From assembly GCA_017656295.1 (NCBI GenBank), contig JACDOC010000025.1:1-43947 (forward strand): 43,947 nt of DNA, read 5' to 3'. Shown one piece after another: positions 18,816 to 26,752 of this stretch (its first letter is position 1; every line of letters starts with the position of its first letter). The position numbers were made by a program, and so were the translations under genes. The DNA comes from Bacillus sp. (in: firmicutes) (GTDB lineage Bacteria; Bacillota; Bacilli; Bacillales; JACDOC01). Below the pieces are notes generated by a model that saw only the letters and a program-made list of their open reading frames with translations, made no database searches and had not been told where the DNA came from.

Positions 18816-19902
18816 GGTCTTGGTAGGCTTTCCATATTCGTTGGTGCGAAACTGGGAAAGCATATTCGGTTAGTTCGTCTTCTGTTACAAGTTTCAGGTC
18901 GCATTTAGCCTCATCTATGTTTCCTTGAACAGTGCCTTCATATACGTCCATGTTCCAAATGAGATGGGAAAAAACGTGCTCAATTTTGGTAAACGGTTTT
19001 GCTTCAAGATTGACATGAAGACCGTATCGTTCTTTAAGTTCAAACGTCAATCGATCGTTCGGCGCTTGGAAGGGATCGGTTTCTACCGTTGGGAATTCCC
19101 AAAGGTTCGCTAACAGTCCTTCTTTCGGCCGTTTATGAATCGCCAAACGTCCCTTCTCATCCCGAAGAACTGCCACTAGCAATTGAACACGTTTTACTTT
19201 TTGTTTTTTCGTTTTTACTGGGAGCTGTTCATGGACGCCTTCTTGAAATCCAAGACAATGTTCGCGTACGGGACATAATAAACAAGATGGAGAAGTTGGG
19301 GTACAAATGAGCGCTCCTAATTCCATCAATGCTTGGTTAAAATAGGATGGATTTTCATGAGAAATAAGAGCCGTTACCGCTTGTTCGAACACTTTCCGAG
19401 ATGATGCTTTGGCAATGTCGTCCCAAATGGTCAAAATCCGGGAAAGTACCCGCATAACATTTCCATCTACTGCATGTTCAGGCACATCATAGGCAATGCT
19501 TAAAATCGCTCCTGCCGTATAAGGGCCCACTCCTTTCAATTTCGAGATTTCTTTTCTTGTTTTTGGTACGACCCCACCATATTTTTCTTTCACTTCGCGT
19601 ACTGCCGTTTGTAAATTACGAACGCGAGAATAATAGCCAAGTCCTTCCCAAGCTTTTAACACTTCTTCTTCATCAGCCTCGGCTAATGCATCAATTGTCG
19701 GAAATTTTTCGATAAAACGGTTAAAATAAGGGATAACCGTATCGACCCGTGTTTGTTGAAGCATAACTTCAGATACCCAAATTTTATATGGGTCTTTATC
19801 TTTTCGCCATGGTAAATCTCGCTGCTCTCGTTCAAACCATTGGATTAAATCGCGTTGAAATTGTTTGATTGGAAAATTTTCTAGTTGCTTTAATGGTTGC
19901 AT
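18805..19902 (-). CDS. mutY: Adenine DNA glycosylase MutY
   Basis: A 365-residue DNA repair enzyme that removes adenine mispaired with 8-oxoguanine. The N-terminal catalytic domain has the glutamate E45 in [10 protein letters not shown], the helix-hairpin-helix [11 protein letters not shown] and the catalytic Asp in [10 protein letters not shown]. The [4Fe-4S] loop is C-x6-C-x2-C-x5-C ([17 protein letters not shown]). The C-terminal third is the Nudix-like 8-oxoG recognition domain. The start at 19902 has GGAGGTA just upstream; an ATG four codons earlier overlaps that site. The stop codon lies inside the last unit of the adjoining tandem repeat. Confidence 0.96.
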   Translation of the reverse strand: MQPLKQLENFPIKQFQRDLIQWFEREQRDLPWRKDKDPYKIWVSEVMLQQTRVDTVIPYFNRFIEKFPTIDALAEADEEEVLKAWEGLGYYSRVRNLQTAVREVKEKYGGVVPKTRKEISKLKGVGPYTAGAILSIAYDVPEHAVDGNVMRVLSRILTIWDDIAKASSRKVFEQAVTALISHENPSYFNQALMELGALICTPTSPSCLLCPVREHCLGFQEGVHEQLPVKTKKQKVKRVQLLVAVLRDEKGRLAIHKRPKEGLLANLWEFPTVETDPFQAPNDRLTFELKERYGLHVNLEAKPFTKIEHVFSHLIWNMDVYEGTVQGNIDEAKCDLKLVTEDELTEYAFPVSHQRIWKAYQDHRT

Positions 19903-19945
19903 GTATACCTCCATGATGTTACCATTTCTTCAAATTGGGAATATA

Positions 19946-20257
19946 TTATGTACGGAATCGTTTCACACCATAGCACTGAATACACCTTACCCCTCCATGC
20001 ACATATCGGTCAAGTAAACCAAATACAGCATGGTGGCGCGAAGTACGTAATTTTTTTAAAGCAAAGTAATGCGACTCGGTCGGTACGATAAACCATTCGG
20101 TCATTTGCTTCAAGTGATCCGATGTCCATTCCCACCGAATGTTTGCTGCTTCGTAATTTTCCAAATGATGAGCGACGTCGTACATCAGTTGCTCATACTG
20201 AGGAATAAACGATTCATGAACTTCATATTGAAGAAACATTTGGACGAATGGTTTCAT
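19946..20257 (-). CDS. Uncharacterised 103-residue protein
   Basis: I do not recognise this family. The 103-residue product is rich in His, Trp, Tyr and Phe and looks like a compact alpha/beta domain of the size of ferredoxin-like (dimeric barrel) folds. No catalytic motif is evident. There are two Cys in the C-terminal VRCIQCYG segment. AAAGGAG lies 9 nt before the ATG, supporting a real gene. It sits 43 bp upstream of mutY on the same strand and may be cotranscribed with it. Confidence 0.65.
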   Translation of the reverse strand: MKPFVQMFLQYEVHESFIPQYEQLMYDVAHHLENYEAANIRWEWTSDHLKQMTEWFIVPTESHYFALKKLRTSRHHAVFGLLDRYVHGGVRCIQCYGVKRFRT

Positions 20258-20367
20258 ATTGAAAAACTCCTTTTTACCTTACCATTTTTTCATAAAAAGC
20301 CAAAGAGGGGAGCGTTTCCTTCCCTTTTAATCCACTCCCATGTACATCAATTAAAGGAGGGGACTTA

Positions 20368-21354
20368 GTGGATACTGGTACACACATCGTGATGGGGGTT
20401 GCTTTAGGCGGCCTAGCCACATTAGACCCGGTTATTGCTAACGATCCAATTACCGCCCAAAGTGTATTAATTGGAACGATTATTGGATCCCAAATTCCAG
20501 ATATTGATACCGTATTGAAGCTAAAAAATAATGCCGTATATATTCGACATCACCGCGGAGTTACTCATTCAATTCCAGCTGTTATTATTTGGCCTCTTGT
20601 GATTATGGTTGGTTTGATCATCTTTTTTCCTGAGGCCAACATGTTTCACTTATGGATTTGGACGTTTCTTGCCGTTTTCCTCCATGTATTTGTCGACATC
20701 TTCAACGCCTATGGCACACAAGCGTTACGTCCGTTTTCGTCGAAATGGGTCGCTTTAGGGTGGATTAACACATTTGATCCGTTCATTTTTACAGCATTTG
20801 TCGGTGGACTCATCATTTGGGGGATTGGCGGTGACCCGGGTTGGACCTTTTTGTCGATTTTTCATTTAATCGTCGGCTACTACGGCATCCGATATTTTTA
20901 TCAACGAATGTTGCGGCATATCATCCAACAGCAAATTCCCGATGCTAAACAGATCATCATCATTCCGACGATGCGCTTTTTCCAATGGCGCATAGCTGTG
21001 ATGACACCATCGAAATTTTATGTCGGCAGAGCTCATAAACGGTCAGTAACCATTTTAGATGAATTTAGACGAAAAGCCGTACCGGACTCCCCGGTAATGG
21101 AAGCAGCGAAAAAAGATAAAAACATATCCGCTTTCCTATCGTTTTCTCCGATGCATCGGTGGGAAGTAAAAGAAACAGATGATTACGTAGAAGTACGATT
21201 TATCGATCTCCGTTACCGAAGCAACGGACATTATCCATTTGTCGCCATTGTTCATTTGGATGACAACTTGAAAATTATACGTTCTTATACCGGCTGGGTG
21301 TTTAGTGAAGATCGCTTACAGAGAAAATTGGACACAATTGAAAATTATTCGTAA
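20368..21354 (+). CDS. yfhP: YfhP, membrane-bound metal-dependent hydrolase family (DUF457)
   Basis: A 328-residue protein of the YdjM/DUF457 family. It has the family motif MDTGTHIVMGVALGGLA at the start, DIDTVLKLKNNAVYIRHHRGVTHS (residues about 47-70, with putative metal-binding Asp and His), and several transmembrane helices up to about 180, followed by a soluble C-terminal domain. In B. subtilis, YfhP has been implicated in repression of neighbouring genes, but the family annotation is hydrolase-like, so the role is unsettled. The start is GTG with AAAGGAGGGG upstream. Confidence 0.85.
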   Translation: MDTGTHIVMGVALGGLATLDPVIANDPITAQSVLIGTIIGSQIPDIDTVLKLKNNAVYIRHHRGVTHSIPAVIIWPLVIMVGLIIFFPEANMFHLWIWTFLAVFLHVFVDIFNAYGTQALRPFSSKWVALGWINTFDPFIFTAFVGGLIIWGIGGDPGWTFLSIFHLIVGYYGIRYFYQRMLRHIIQQQIPDAKQIIIIPTMRFFQWRIAVMTPSKFYVGRAHKRSVTILDEFRRKAVPDSPVMEAAKKDKNISAFLSFSPMHRWEVKETDDYVEVRFIDLRYRSNGHYPFVAIVHLDDNLKIIRSYTGWVFSEDRLQRKLDTIENYS

Positions 21355-21389
21355 ACAAGAGCCGACTCTTTGTAAGCCGGCTCTTGTTA
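21355..21389. terminator. Bidirectional terminator between yfhP and yfhJ
   Basis: ACAAGAGCCG and CGGCTCTTGT form a strong hairpin between two convergent genes. T-runs are short on both sides (TTAAT on the plus strand, TTTACG on the minus strand), so efficiency is uncertain. Confidence 0.7.
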
Positions 21390-21656
21390 ATGCACGTGTG
21401 GATCACGAAGAAGATGAGCATATTTTGGATTGGTTGCCACAAATTCATGGAGTCGTGGACCATAGTTTTCAATCCATTGTCTAACTACTTTTTCCGTCAT
21501 TTCGCTTCCTTTATACGAACGACCAGCTTTCGCGTACGTTGTTTCAAAATCTTCCCAAAGCAGTTCAACAAGCGTGCGAGCTTTTTCATACGTAAGTTGT
21601 TGATTTTTTTCAAGTAAAATTGCTGTTAAACGCTCATAATATTCTTCCATCATCAT
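21387..21656 (-). CDS. yfhJ: YfhJ, WVELL-family protein
   Basis: An 89-residue protein with the VELLWEDFETT motif that defines the WVELL family, and the conserved MTEKVVRQWIENYGPRLHEF segment. Probably helical and cytoplasmic, function unknown. AAAGGAG lies upstream of a run of three in-frame ATGs; the first (21656) is used. Position next to sspK and yfhP agrees with B. subtilis. Confidence 0.88.
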   Translation of the reverse strand: MMMEEYYERLTAILLEKNQQLTYEKARTLVELLWEDFETTYAKAGRSYKGSEMTEKVVRQWIENYGPRLHEFVATNPKYAHLLRDPHVH

Positions 21657-21791
21657 CTGTGTTCGCTCCTTTCCAATAAATATTGCTCATAGGTGTTATG
21701 GTTCCGTTCATACTATTAATACGTGAAAAGATGATTGATTCATTGGTGGTCTTTTCACGGTTTTGTCATCCTTTTAACCATGGAGGGGCTT

Positions 21792-21968
21792 ATGCGAAAC
21801 AAAGCAAAAAAGTTTCCTAACAAAGATGTAAATCGCTTTGAAGGCGAACCACAAGCAAAAGAAGCCTTTGCTTCAAGACGGGCGAATGGCACGATTAATA
21901 CCCATCCTCAGGAGCGTATGCACGCATCTGGACAACGTGCAGAAGAACCGTATCCTGAAGAAGGATAA
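21792..21968 (+). CDS. sspK: Small acid-soluble spore protein K
   Basis: A 58-residue minor spore protein. The sequence [10 protein letters not shown], then [22 protein letters not shown] and a polar tail matches SspK, but with an acidic C-terminal extension (EEPYPEEG) that makes it a little longer than the B. subtilis protein. A GGAGGGG site precedes the ATG at 21792. Upstream in-frame ATGs are not supported. It should be made in the forespore; the gene is followed after 13 bp by another small gene. Confidence 0.9.
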   Translation: MRNKAKKFPNKDVNRFEGEPQAKEAFASRRANGTINTHPQERMHASGQRAEEPYPEEG

Positions 21969-21981
21969 AGGAGACATTCAC

Positions 21982-22140
21982 ATGGCAAAAAGAACCGGAC
22001 AATTTTCTCCCGATCATTACATCAGTCCGTTCAACCGTGGCTGGTATAACACAAAACACGCCCATCACCAAGTTAATGGGGAAACGAGTTTGACACAATC
22101 CTTAATTATTTTAGAAAATGAAACTCGGAAACGCTCATAA
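21982..22140 (+). CDS. YpzG-family small protein
   Basis: A 52-residue basic, hydrophilic protein with the YpzG-like pattern SPFNRGWYNTKHAHHQVNGET. Function unknown; the family is limited to spore formers, and the pairing with sspK suggests a sporulation-related role (inference). AAAGGAGACATT gives a ribosome-binding site. The gap to sspK is 13 bp, so the two form an operon ending in the hairpin that follows. Confidence 0.8.
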   Translation: MAKRTGQFSPDHYISPFNRGWYNTKHAHHQVNGETSLTQSLIILENETRKRS

Positions 22141-22145
22141 GAAGG

Positions 22146-22177
22146 AAAGGGCCTGACGTCATGTCAGCCCTTTTTTC
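22146..22177 (+). terminator. Terminator after the sspK operon
   Basis: AAAGGGC plus TGAC, loop, GTCA plus GCCCTTT form a hairpin followed by TTTTTTC. In the other direction it also lies just past the yfhH stop codon. Confidence 0.9.
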
Positions 22178-22178
22178 T

Positions 22179-22505
22179 TTATTTATTTAATTTTTTCAAA
22201 AGAGAAATTGGAAGCCCCTCTTCTTGTCCATCTCCGTTTAATCGATAGCCCCATGCAAAAACACCATTTAAATATTCGACTTTAAAGTAACTTCCAGGGT
22301 CACCTTCAATGGCATAAATTTCGCCTGGTTGAAAATCATTTGGATCTAACAAATACGCTTGAGCCATTGCCGCTTTTCTTTCTAAAACGGCAAATTCATT
22401 TACCATTCCCAGTTGTTCTGCTTTGCGAGCTTTTTCTTTCAATCGAGCAATTTCTTGTTTTAATTCGTATTCAGTCATTTCACTGTATCTTTTTTCTTGT
22501 ATCAT
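22179..22505 (-). CDS. yfhH: YfhH family protein (DUF1811)
   Basis: A 108-residue protein. A helical N-terminal half (MTEYELKQEIARLKEKARKAEQ) and a small beta-rich C-terminal half (YFKVEYLNGVFAWGYRL) fit YfhH/DUF1811. Function unknown. The ATG at 22505 is favoured over one four codons upstream because GGTGGTGGGAAC is at the right spacing. It is divergent from the following dehydrogenase gene, with about 100 bp between them. Confidence 0.88.
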   Translation of the reverse strand: MIQEKRYSEMTEYELKQEIARLKEKARKAEQLGMVNEFAVLERKAAMAQAYLLDPNDFQPGEIYAIEGDPGSYFKVEYLNGVFAWGYRLNGDGQEEGLPISLLKKLNK

Positions 22506-22601
22506 TGTTCCCACCACCTTATCATGTACAGTATAGAAAAAAATGTATCTTCAGAAAAGAACTTTTGTTTGGAAAAGGATACAACGGAAAGGATGACTTG
22601 T

Positions 22602-23273
22602 ATGAAAACGGCATTGATTACGGGAGCAGGCACTGGTTTAGGGAAAGAACTCGCTTTATTGTTAAGTGAAAAAGGATATTTTATTTATGCTTGTGGTCGT
22701 AACAAAGAAACATTAAATGAAACGATTCGTGAAATCACAGAACATGGCGGTCAAGGAGAAGCGCTCACATTGGACGTTCGTTCGTTCGAAGATGTGTCTT
22801 CAAAGATTGCAGGACTTTCACGTCCAATCGATCTATTGGTCAATAATGCTGGTGTCGGCTTCTTCGGCCCATTTTTACAAAGCACCTACGATGAAATGAA
22901 CCAAATGTTTACGACCAATGTGTATGGACCAATCTTTTTAACAAAAGCTGTGTTACCATCGATGCGTGAACGGAACAATGGTGTTGTTCTTAACATTATT
23001 TCCACAGCTGGCTTACGCGGAAAGAAAAATGAAGCCTTATACGTGGCGAGTAAATTCGCCTTACGTGGGTTTACCGAAAGCTTACAAAAAGAATATGAAG
23101 GAACAGGCATCCGCTTTGTGGCAGCGTATATGGGTGGCATGAACACTCCATTCTGGGACGATTCTGATCATATTTCTGATAAAAGCCGGTTACGTTCGCC
23201 TAAAGAAGTAGCTGAGTTCATCGTCCAACGGTTTGAAACCGAGTCTGAAATTGTTATTGAATCCAAAAAGTAA
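22602..23273 (+). CDS. Short-chain dehydrogenase/reductase
   Basis: A 223-residue classical SDR. The cofactor motif ITGAGTGLG is at residues 6-14, NNAG at 81-84, and the catalytic triad is S134, Y147 and K151 (YVASK). The substrate is not deducible. Several upstream in-frame ATGs exist, but AAAGGATG sits 6 nt before the ATG at 22602, which gives the usual MKTALITG start. It is inserted between yfhH and recX relative to B. subtilis and ends in a strong terminator. Confidence 0.9.
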   Translation: MKTALITGAGTGLGKELALLLSEKGYFIYACGRNKETLNETIREITEHGGQGEALTLDVRSFEDVSSKIAGLSRPIDLLVNNAGVGFFGPFLQSTYDEMNQMFTTNVYGPIFLTKAVLPSMRERNNGVVLNIISTAGLRGKKNEALYVASKFALRGFTESLQKEYEGTGIRFVAAYMGGMNTPFWDDSDHISDKSRLRSPKEVAEFIVQRFETESEIVIESKK

Positions 23274-23287
23274 AAGCAGTAAGGGGC

Positions 23288-23312
23288 TGAGTGGACAGCC
23301 CCTTTTTTGTTC
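23288..23312 (+). terminator. Terminator after the SDR gene
   Basis: AAGGGGCTG and CAGCCCCTT form a perfect hairpin followed by TTTTT. It starts about 15 bp after the stop codon. Confidence 0.92.
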
Positions 23313-23366
23313 TTGTTATTTAACGGACGATTATAAGAGTGTTTTACTCATCCTAAGCTTTTCCAA

Positions 23367-24167
23367 TCATTCCTCTTCCTGACGATAAGATAAATACCGC
23401 TCGATCCATTCCATGGAGAATCCTTTTCGATACAGGGCTTGTTTCATTTTTTGCTCGTACACGTATCCATCGTATTTGGAATACCTTCGGTGGGCTTTGT
23501 CCCCTTCTTTTTTTACCGCTTCCCACTCTTCTTCCTCGCTTTTTTCAATGACCAGTTCGGATAAGACATCACGCACAATCGAACTTGGATATCCTTTTCG
23601 AAGCAGCGCTTCTTCTACCTTCCGATGAATCATCAGTTCCGATAAAGAGGCATGTTTTTGAGCCCATTTTTCCGCTAATTTCATCGCACGCTCCCATTCT
23701 TCTGCAGAATCAATGGTAGCCATTGTTCGTTCAATGATGCTTTCAGCGATTCCTTTTTCCCGCAGCTCTCGTTGAATCCGCTCTGTTCCTTTATCCGTTG
23801 TATTCCATTGCGTTTGAACGAATGCTTGAGCAAATTGTTCATCATTGACATATTGATATTCCCGAAGTTTGTGCATCACTTCTTGAATAATCGTGTCGTC
23901 CCACTCTTTTTTCTTTAAGTGGTCCATGACTTCTTTTTCCGATCGCATGCGATGAGCTAAAAATTGAACCGCCGCATTTACCCCTTTACGGATCTCATCA
24001 TGATAGCGAATTTCGGTCAGGTCGAGCTCATTTAACTCTTTTCCCTTTTTCAATCCATAGCGTGCAAGTACCTCTTCATCCACACTAAAGGCGTATTGTC
24101 CATCTAAATAAATGTTGTACCTTTCCTTATTTTGTTGCTGTACGGAAATTTTCGTAATAACAGGCAT
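23367..24167 (-). CDS. recX: Recombination regulator RecX
   Basis: A 266-residue RecX, which binds RecA filaments and limits or modulates recombination. It consists of repeated three-helix RecX units; the typical blocks are HRMRSEKEVMDHLKKK, YVNDEQFAQAFVQ and RELREKGIAESII. Bacillus RecX proteins are long like this one. The upstream 39 in-frame residues are excluded: AAAGGAGG lies 4-7 nt before the ATG pair at 24167-24170. It is divergent from yfhF. Confidence 0.94.
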   Translation of the reverse strand: MPVITKISVQQQNKERYNIYLDGQYAFSVDEEVLARYGLKKGKELNELDLTEIRYHDEIRKGVNAAVQFLAHRMRSEKEVMDHLKKKEWDDTIIQEVMHKLREYQYVNDEQFAQAFVQTQWNTTDKGTERIQRELREKGIAESIIERTMATIDSAEEWERAMKLAEKWAQKHASLSELMIHRKVEEALLRKGYPSSIVRDVLSELVIEKSEEEEWEAVKKEGDKAHRRYSKYDGYVYEQKMKQALYRKGFSMEWIERYLSYRQEEE

Positions 24168-24270
24168 CATCCGTCCTCCTTTTGTATAAAAATTGTAGAA
24201 TGTTTTATTTGATAAGAAAAGGGAAAAGACACGTTCAGCCCGAAAAGAAAAAAGGAGGAGGTCGTTGACA

Positions 24271-25203
24271 GTGAACATTGCCATTACAGGAGGAACCGGA
24301 TTTATCGGGAAAGCAGTCGCTAAACTTTTATTAAGTGCAGGGCATCATGTATATATTTTAACGCGGCACATACCAACCCAACTACCTGTGAAAAATGCAA
24401 CTTACGTTGAATGGTTACGCGAAGGAAGCCATCCTGAAAACGAACTTCCTGTGATTGATGCGTTTATCCATTTAGCAGGTGAATCGATCAATAGCGGTCG
24501 TTGGACGGATGAACAAAAAAAGCGAATTTTGAATAGTCGTATTCATTCCACGCAAGAAGTTCGTCGCATCATTGAGTCGATGCCGAAAAAACCTTGGGGC
24601 GTCATCCAAGCGAGTGCCATCGGTTTTTACCCACCCTCTGATTCCAAGACGTATACGGAAACACACGCTGAGCCTGGGAATCACTTTTTAGCCAAAACCG
24701 TTCAACTATGGGAACAAGAAGGACGAAAAATAGCTGACTTGAACATACGCACCGTCTTTGCCCGTTTTGGTGTTTTACTTGGAAAAAATGAAGGAGCGCT
24801 TCCTCGAATAGCCCTCCCTTACAAAATGTTTATCGGTGGAAAAGTTGGTTCAGGAACGCAATGGATGTCATGGATTCACATTGAAGACGCCGCTCGAGCG
24901 ATTGCGTTCGTCCTTCAACACGAAGACATCCAAGGACCTGTGAATTTCACCGCCCCGCATCCTGTTCGCATGGACGAATTTGGTCGGACGTTAGCCACTG
25001 TTTTAAAACGACCTCATTGGTTACCAGCACCAGCTTTCGCCTTAAAACTCGTTCTCGGTGAAATGAGCGACCTCGTCCTTACTGGACAAAAAGTAATACC
25101 GAACACGTTAGTTTCGCATGGATTTACGTTTAAGTACCCTTCCCTAAAAGAAGCATTAGAAGACATTTATCATGAGAAAAAATCGGCACAGTCCGTCAGT
25201 TAG
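24271..25203 (+). CDS. yfhF: YfhF, TIGR01777-type NAD(P)-dependent epimerase
   Basis: A 310-residue member of the sugar-nucleotide-epimerase-like extended SDR family. The cofactor site ITGGTGFIGK is at residues 4-13. IHLAGESIN, ASAIGFYP (with the catalytic-region Tyr) and WMSWIHIEDAARAI are the family's own motifs. The C-terminal DUF1731-type tail begins after residue 245 (LPAPAFALKLVLGEMSDLVL). The start is read as GTG at 24271, with AAAGGAGGAGG 9 nt upstream; a TTG two codons earlier is less likely. Physiological substrate unknown. Confidence 0.92.
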   Translation: MNIAITGGTGFIGKAVAKLLLSAGHHVYILTRHIPTQLPVKNATYVEWLREGSHPENELPVIDAFIHLAGESINSGRWTDEQKKRILNSRIHSTQEVRRIIESMPKKPWGVIQASAIGFYPPSDSKTYTETHAEPGNHFLAKTVQLWEQEGRKIADLNIRTVFARFGVLLGKNEGALPRIALPYKMFIGGKVGSGTQWMSWIHIEDAARAIAFVLQHEDIQGPVNFTAPHPVRMDEFGRTLATVLKRPHWLPAPAFALKLVLGEMSDLVLTGQKVIPNTLVSHGFTFKYPSLKEALEDIYHEKKSAQSVS

Positions 25204-25209
25204 AAACAG

Positions 25210-25326
25210 GTGGACGAACAAAGGGAATATAAAACGATTACGATTCCGACAGAAGGCTTTTGGGCAGAAAAATACACGAAAATGAAAGAACTGCTGAATC
25301 ATTATGGCGCTGAAGGTTGGGATTAA
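25210..25326 (+). pseudogene. Truncated DUF4177-like remnant
   Basis: A 38-codon frame beginning at GTG encodes EYKTITIPTEGFWAEKY...MKELLNHYGAEGWD and then stops. This pattern (EYKT.., FW..K.., LLN.YGAEGW) is that of DUF4177 proteins, which normally continue after the GW with a further beta strand. Here a TAA follows GWD directly. There is no clear ribosome-binding site. I therefore read it as a C-terminally broken copy; a genuine very short protein is the alternative. Confidence 0.5.
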
Positions 25327-25473
25327 TTTTAACACCCATCAAGGACAAGAGAAGTGATTGCCGGCTTTAAAAGAAGAAAAAGGGGACTAGCTATCCACTA
25401 TTTTCCCTCTTTCTGCATAATTCCTCCTATACAGGGAAAAATAAGAATAACTTTGTGGAAAGGATGTGGGTGA

Positions 25474-25599
25474 ATGGTGGAAAAGAAAAAACGGGACAAA
25501 AAGAGACGAGAATTATCCAGTGCACAAGAAGTAACCTATCGCCATGAATTCAAAATGGCAGACCGGGCGGGTGGATATAAGCGGCCTACCTTACCGTAA
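25474..25599 (+). CDS. yfhE: YfhE family small protein
   Basis: A 41-residue basic peptide with the YfhE-like sequence KKKRDKKRRELSSAQEVTY followed by EFKMADRAGGYK. GGAAAGGATGTG supplies the ribosome-binding site. Family members are found next to yfhD in bacilli and are linked to sporulation regulons, but no function is known. Too short for many gene finders. Confidence 0.8.
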   Translation: MVEKKKRDKKRRELSSAQEVTYRHEFKMADRAGGYKRPTLP

Positions 25600-25637
25600 A
25601 ATTTTCCAACATAAGTCGTCAAAATTCGCTCATCCTA

Positions 25638-25667
25638 TAAGTACGGAAATCCGCTTCCGTACTTTTT
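25638..25667 (+). terminator. Terminator after yfhE
   Basis: AAGTACGGAA, a 6-nt loop and TTCCGTACTT form a 10-bp perfect hairpin followed by TTTTTC. Confidence 0.9.
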
Positions 25668-25697
25668 TCATTTTCACTTTGAAAGGAGAGCCATGTC

Positions 25698-25868
25698 ATG
25701 GGACGAGGTCGTAGTAAAAATTCCCTTTCACAAGTTCCGAAAAATCAAAAATCAGACGGATATGATGTCGAATTTTCACAAGAATTAGCCGACCAAGAAG
25801 ATTTAGAAGCACAAGCACGGGCGAATGCGGCTAATCAACGTGTTCAACTAAATAAGCAAAATAGGTAA
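25698..25868 (+). CDS. yfhD: YfhD family small protein
   Basis: A 56-residue hydrophilic protein with the YfhD pattern MGRGRSKN...SLSQVPKNQKSDG and an acidic middle ELADQEDLEAQARA. It resembles small spore-associated proteins in composition. GAAAGGAGAG lies 9 nt upstream. An ATG at 25693 in another frame is rejected because it does not give the family sequence. Function unknown. Confidence 0.82.
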   Translation: MGRGRSKNSLSQVPKNQKSDGYDVEFSQELADQEDLEAQARANAANQRVQLNKQNR

Positions 25869-26008
25869 TATCTTCTAAATTGTGAATAAATTATCCACAA
25901 TTATGTGGATAATGTTAATAACATTGCGAATTATTTGATAATTACAGTGTTTTTATCCACAATCGTTGTCACAAATTGTGGAAAATTTAAACACTTCATT
26001 TGCATAAC

Positions 26009-26040
26009 AAAAGCGTGGCCTTTATGGTCACGCTTTTTCC
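26009..26040 (+). terminator. Terminator downstream of yfhD
   Basis: AAAAGCGTGGCC (26009-26020) and GGTCACGCTTTTT (26026-26038) form a hairpin with T-rich tail. The pattern can terminate transcription coming from yfhD, about 140 bp upstream. Confidence 0.75.
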
Positions 26041-26090
26041 TGTTGATTTTAAAATTTGGCTGTCATTGTTTATGTTTAGCAAGTTATTCA

Positions 26091-26190
26091 CACGGCGGCG
26101 ACTTCAGCGGGAACAAGAACCGAAGCAAGCCCCTGGAATCGAGCGTAGCGAAGGAAGCGGCTTGCCCGTGGAAAGCGTCCGCCACAAGCG
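26091..26190. repeat. GC-rich structured element resembling a dispersed Bacillus repeat
   Basis: A GC-rich island in AT-rich DNA. The outer arms GGCGGCGACTTCAGCGGG (26093-26110) and CCCGTGGAAAGCGTCCGCC (26165-26183) pair imperfectly, and inner arms GCAAGCC/GGCTTGC (about 26125-26165) pair as well. The motif GGCGGCGACTT..GCGGGAA ... GAGCGTAGCGA ... GTGGAAAGCGTCCGCC is one I know from intergenic regions of several Bacillus genomes, where it occurs many times. Copy number in this genome cannot be judged from one window. Confidence 0.6.
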
Positions 26191-26204
26191 AAATGTTTAA
26201 CAGA

Positions 26205-26240
26205 CATTCATGCCAATTGCCATTGGCACATCGATGAATG
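26205..26240. repeat. Nested palindrome
   Basis: CATTCAT (26205-26211) and ATGAATG (26234-26240) enclose TGCCAA (26211-26216) and TTGGCA (26223-26228). The structure adjoins the GC-rich repeat and a DnaA box and may be part of the same mobile or regulatory unit. Confidence 0.5.
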
Positions 26241-26362
26241 AAATAACAGTAAAAGTTATCCACAGTTATTTTAGGGAAGAGCCTAAATTTTAAATAATAT
26301 TCTGATCATTAAATAATAAAATAATATAATAATCACTACTCTTTGGAAAGGATGATTTTATT

Positions 26363-26752
26363 ATGAAAAAAATATTCAAAGGAGCAGCTATTGCCTTTAT
26401 TAGTTTTTTAACTGTTTATCTCCTTCTGTTTGACTTAAGTAGTGATACCGTGGCCGTCATTCCGTTTCTTATATGGATCATTTACCTTACTTGTTTCATT
26501 CTTGAACTACTCATTCAATATGTGGAATGGAAATATGATGGAGTCGATGCTACTTGGATTTCAGTTGTCGTGGTCATGTTTCTAATTACTACTCCTTCTT
26601 TCAGCAACTTCTATTTCCTCTCGGCTATCTTCGTTGGAGCATTGGCTTATTACTTCGGAAGAAAATTAAAAGACCATCCAGTGACCTACGTAATCTCTAG
26701 TTTACCAGCAGTTATCTTTTTAGCAGTGATTATACATGCTCAATTGGCGTAG
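26363..26752 (+). CDS. Small integral membrane protein, unknown
   Basis: A 129-residue, very hydrophobic protein with four predicted membrane segments at about residues 8-25, 32-55, 63-100 (probably two short ones) and 106-126. Charged residues are few (EWKYDGVD and GRKLKDHP loops). I recognise no family. AAAGGATGATTTTATT before the ATG is a plausible ribosome-binding site, so I accept it as a gene. It stands alone between the DnaA-box region and a long repeat-bearing gap. Confidence 0.65.
   Translation: MKKIFKGAAIAFISFLTVYLLLFDLSSDTVAVIPFLIWIIYLTCFILELLIQYVEWKYDGVDATWISVVVVMFLITTPSFSNFYFLSAIFVGALAYYFGRKLKDHPVTYVISSLPAVIFLAVIIHAQLA

Larger units (their letters stand above)
25881..26264. promoter_or_regulatory. 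Cluster of DnaA boxes
   Basis: Four perfect DnaA boxes (TTATCCACA or its complement) are present: 25891-25899 plus, 25904-25912 minus, 25953-25961 plus and 26256-26264 plus. One-mismatch copies lie at 25881-25889 (TGTGAATAA) and 25977-25985 (TGTGGAAAA). Four fall within 85 bp of each other or less. No dnaA, dnaN or gyrase gene is near, so this is not oriC itself. It resembles the DnaA-box clusters that bacilli carry outside the origin. Confidence 0.75.

Noticed and set aside
18306-18873. Long plus-strand frames rich in FCLDLFTLRS repeats, and a minus-strand frame of ERKVKRSKQKV repeats
   Set aside because: They arise because the tandem repeat unit is mostly a multiple of three. There is no ribosome-binding site, units of 40 and 41 bp break the frames, and the plus frame starts inside a terminator.
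25905-26237. 110-codon frame across the DnaA boxes and the GC-rich repeat
   Set aside because: It crosses a terminator hairpin and structured repeat, and lacks a ribosome-binding site.
25881-26264. Chromosomal replication origin
   Set aside because: DnaA boxes are present, but dnaA, dnaN, rpmH and an AT-rich unwinding element next to them are not; a secondary DnaA cluster fits better.
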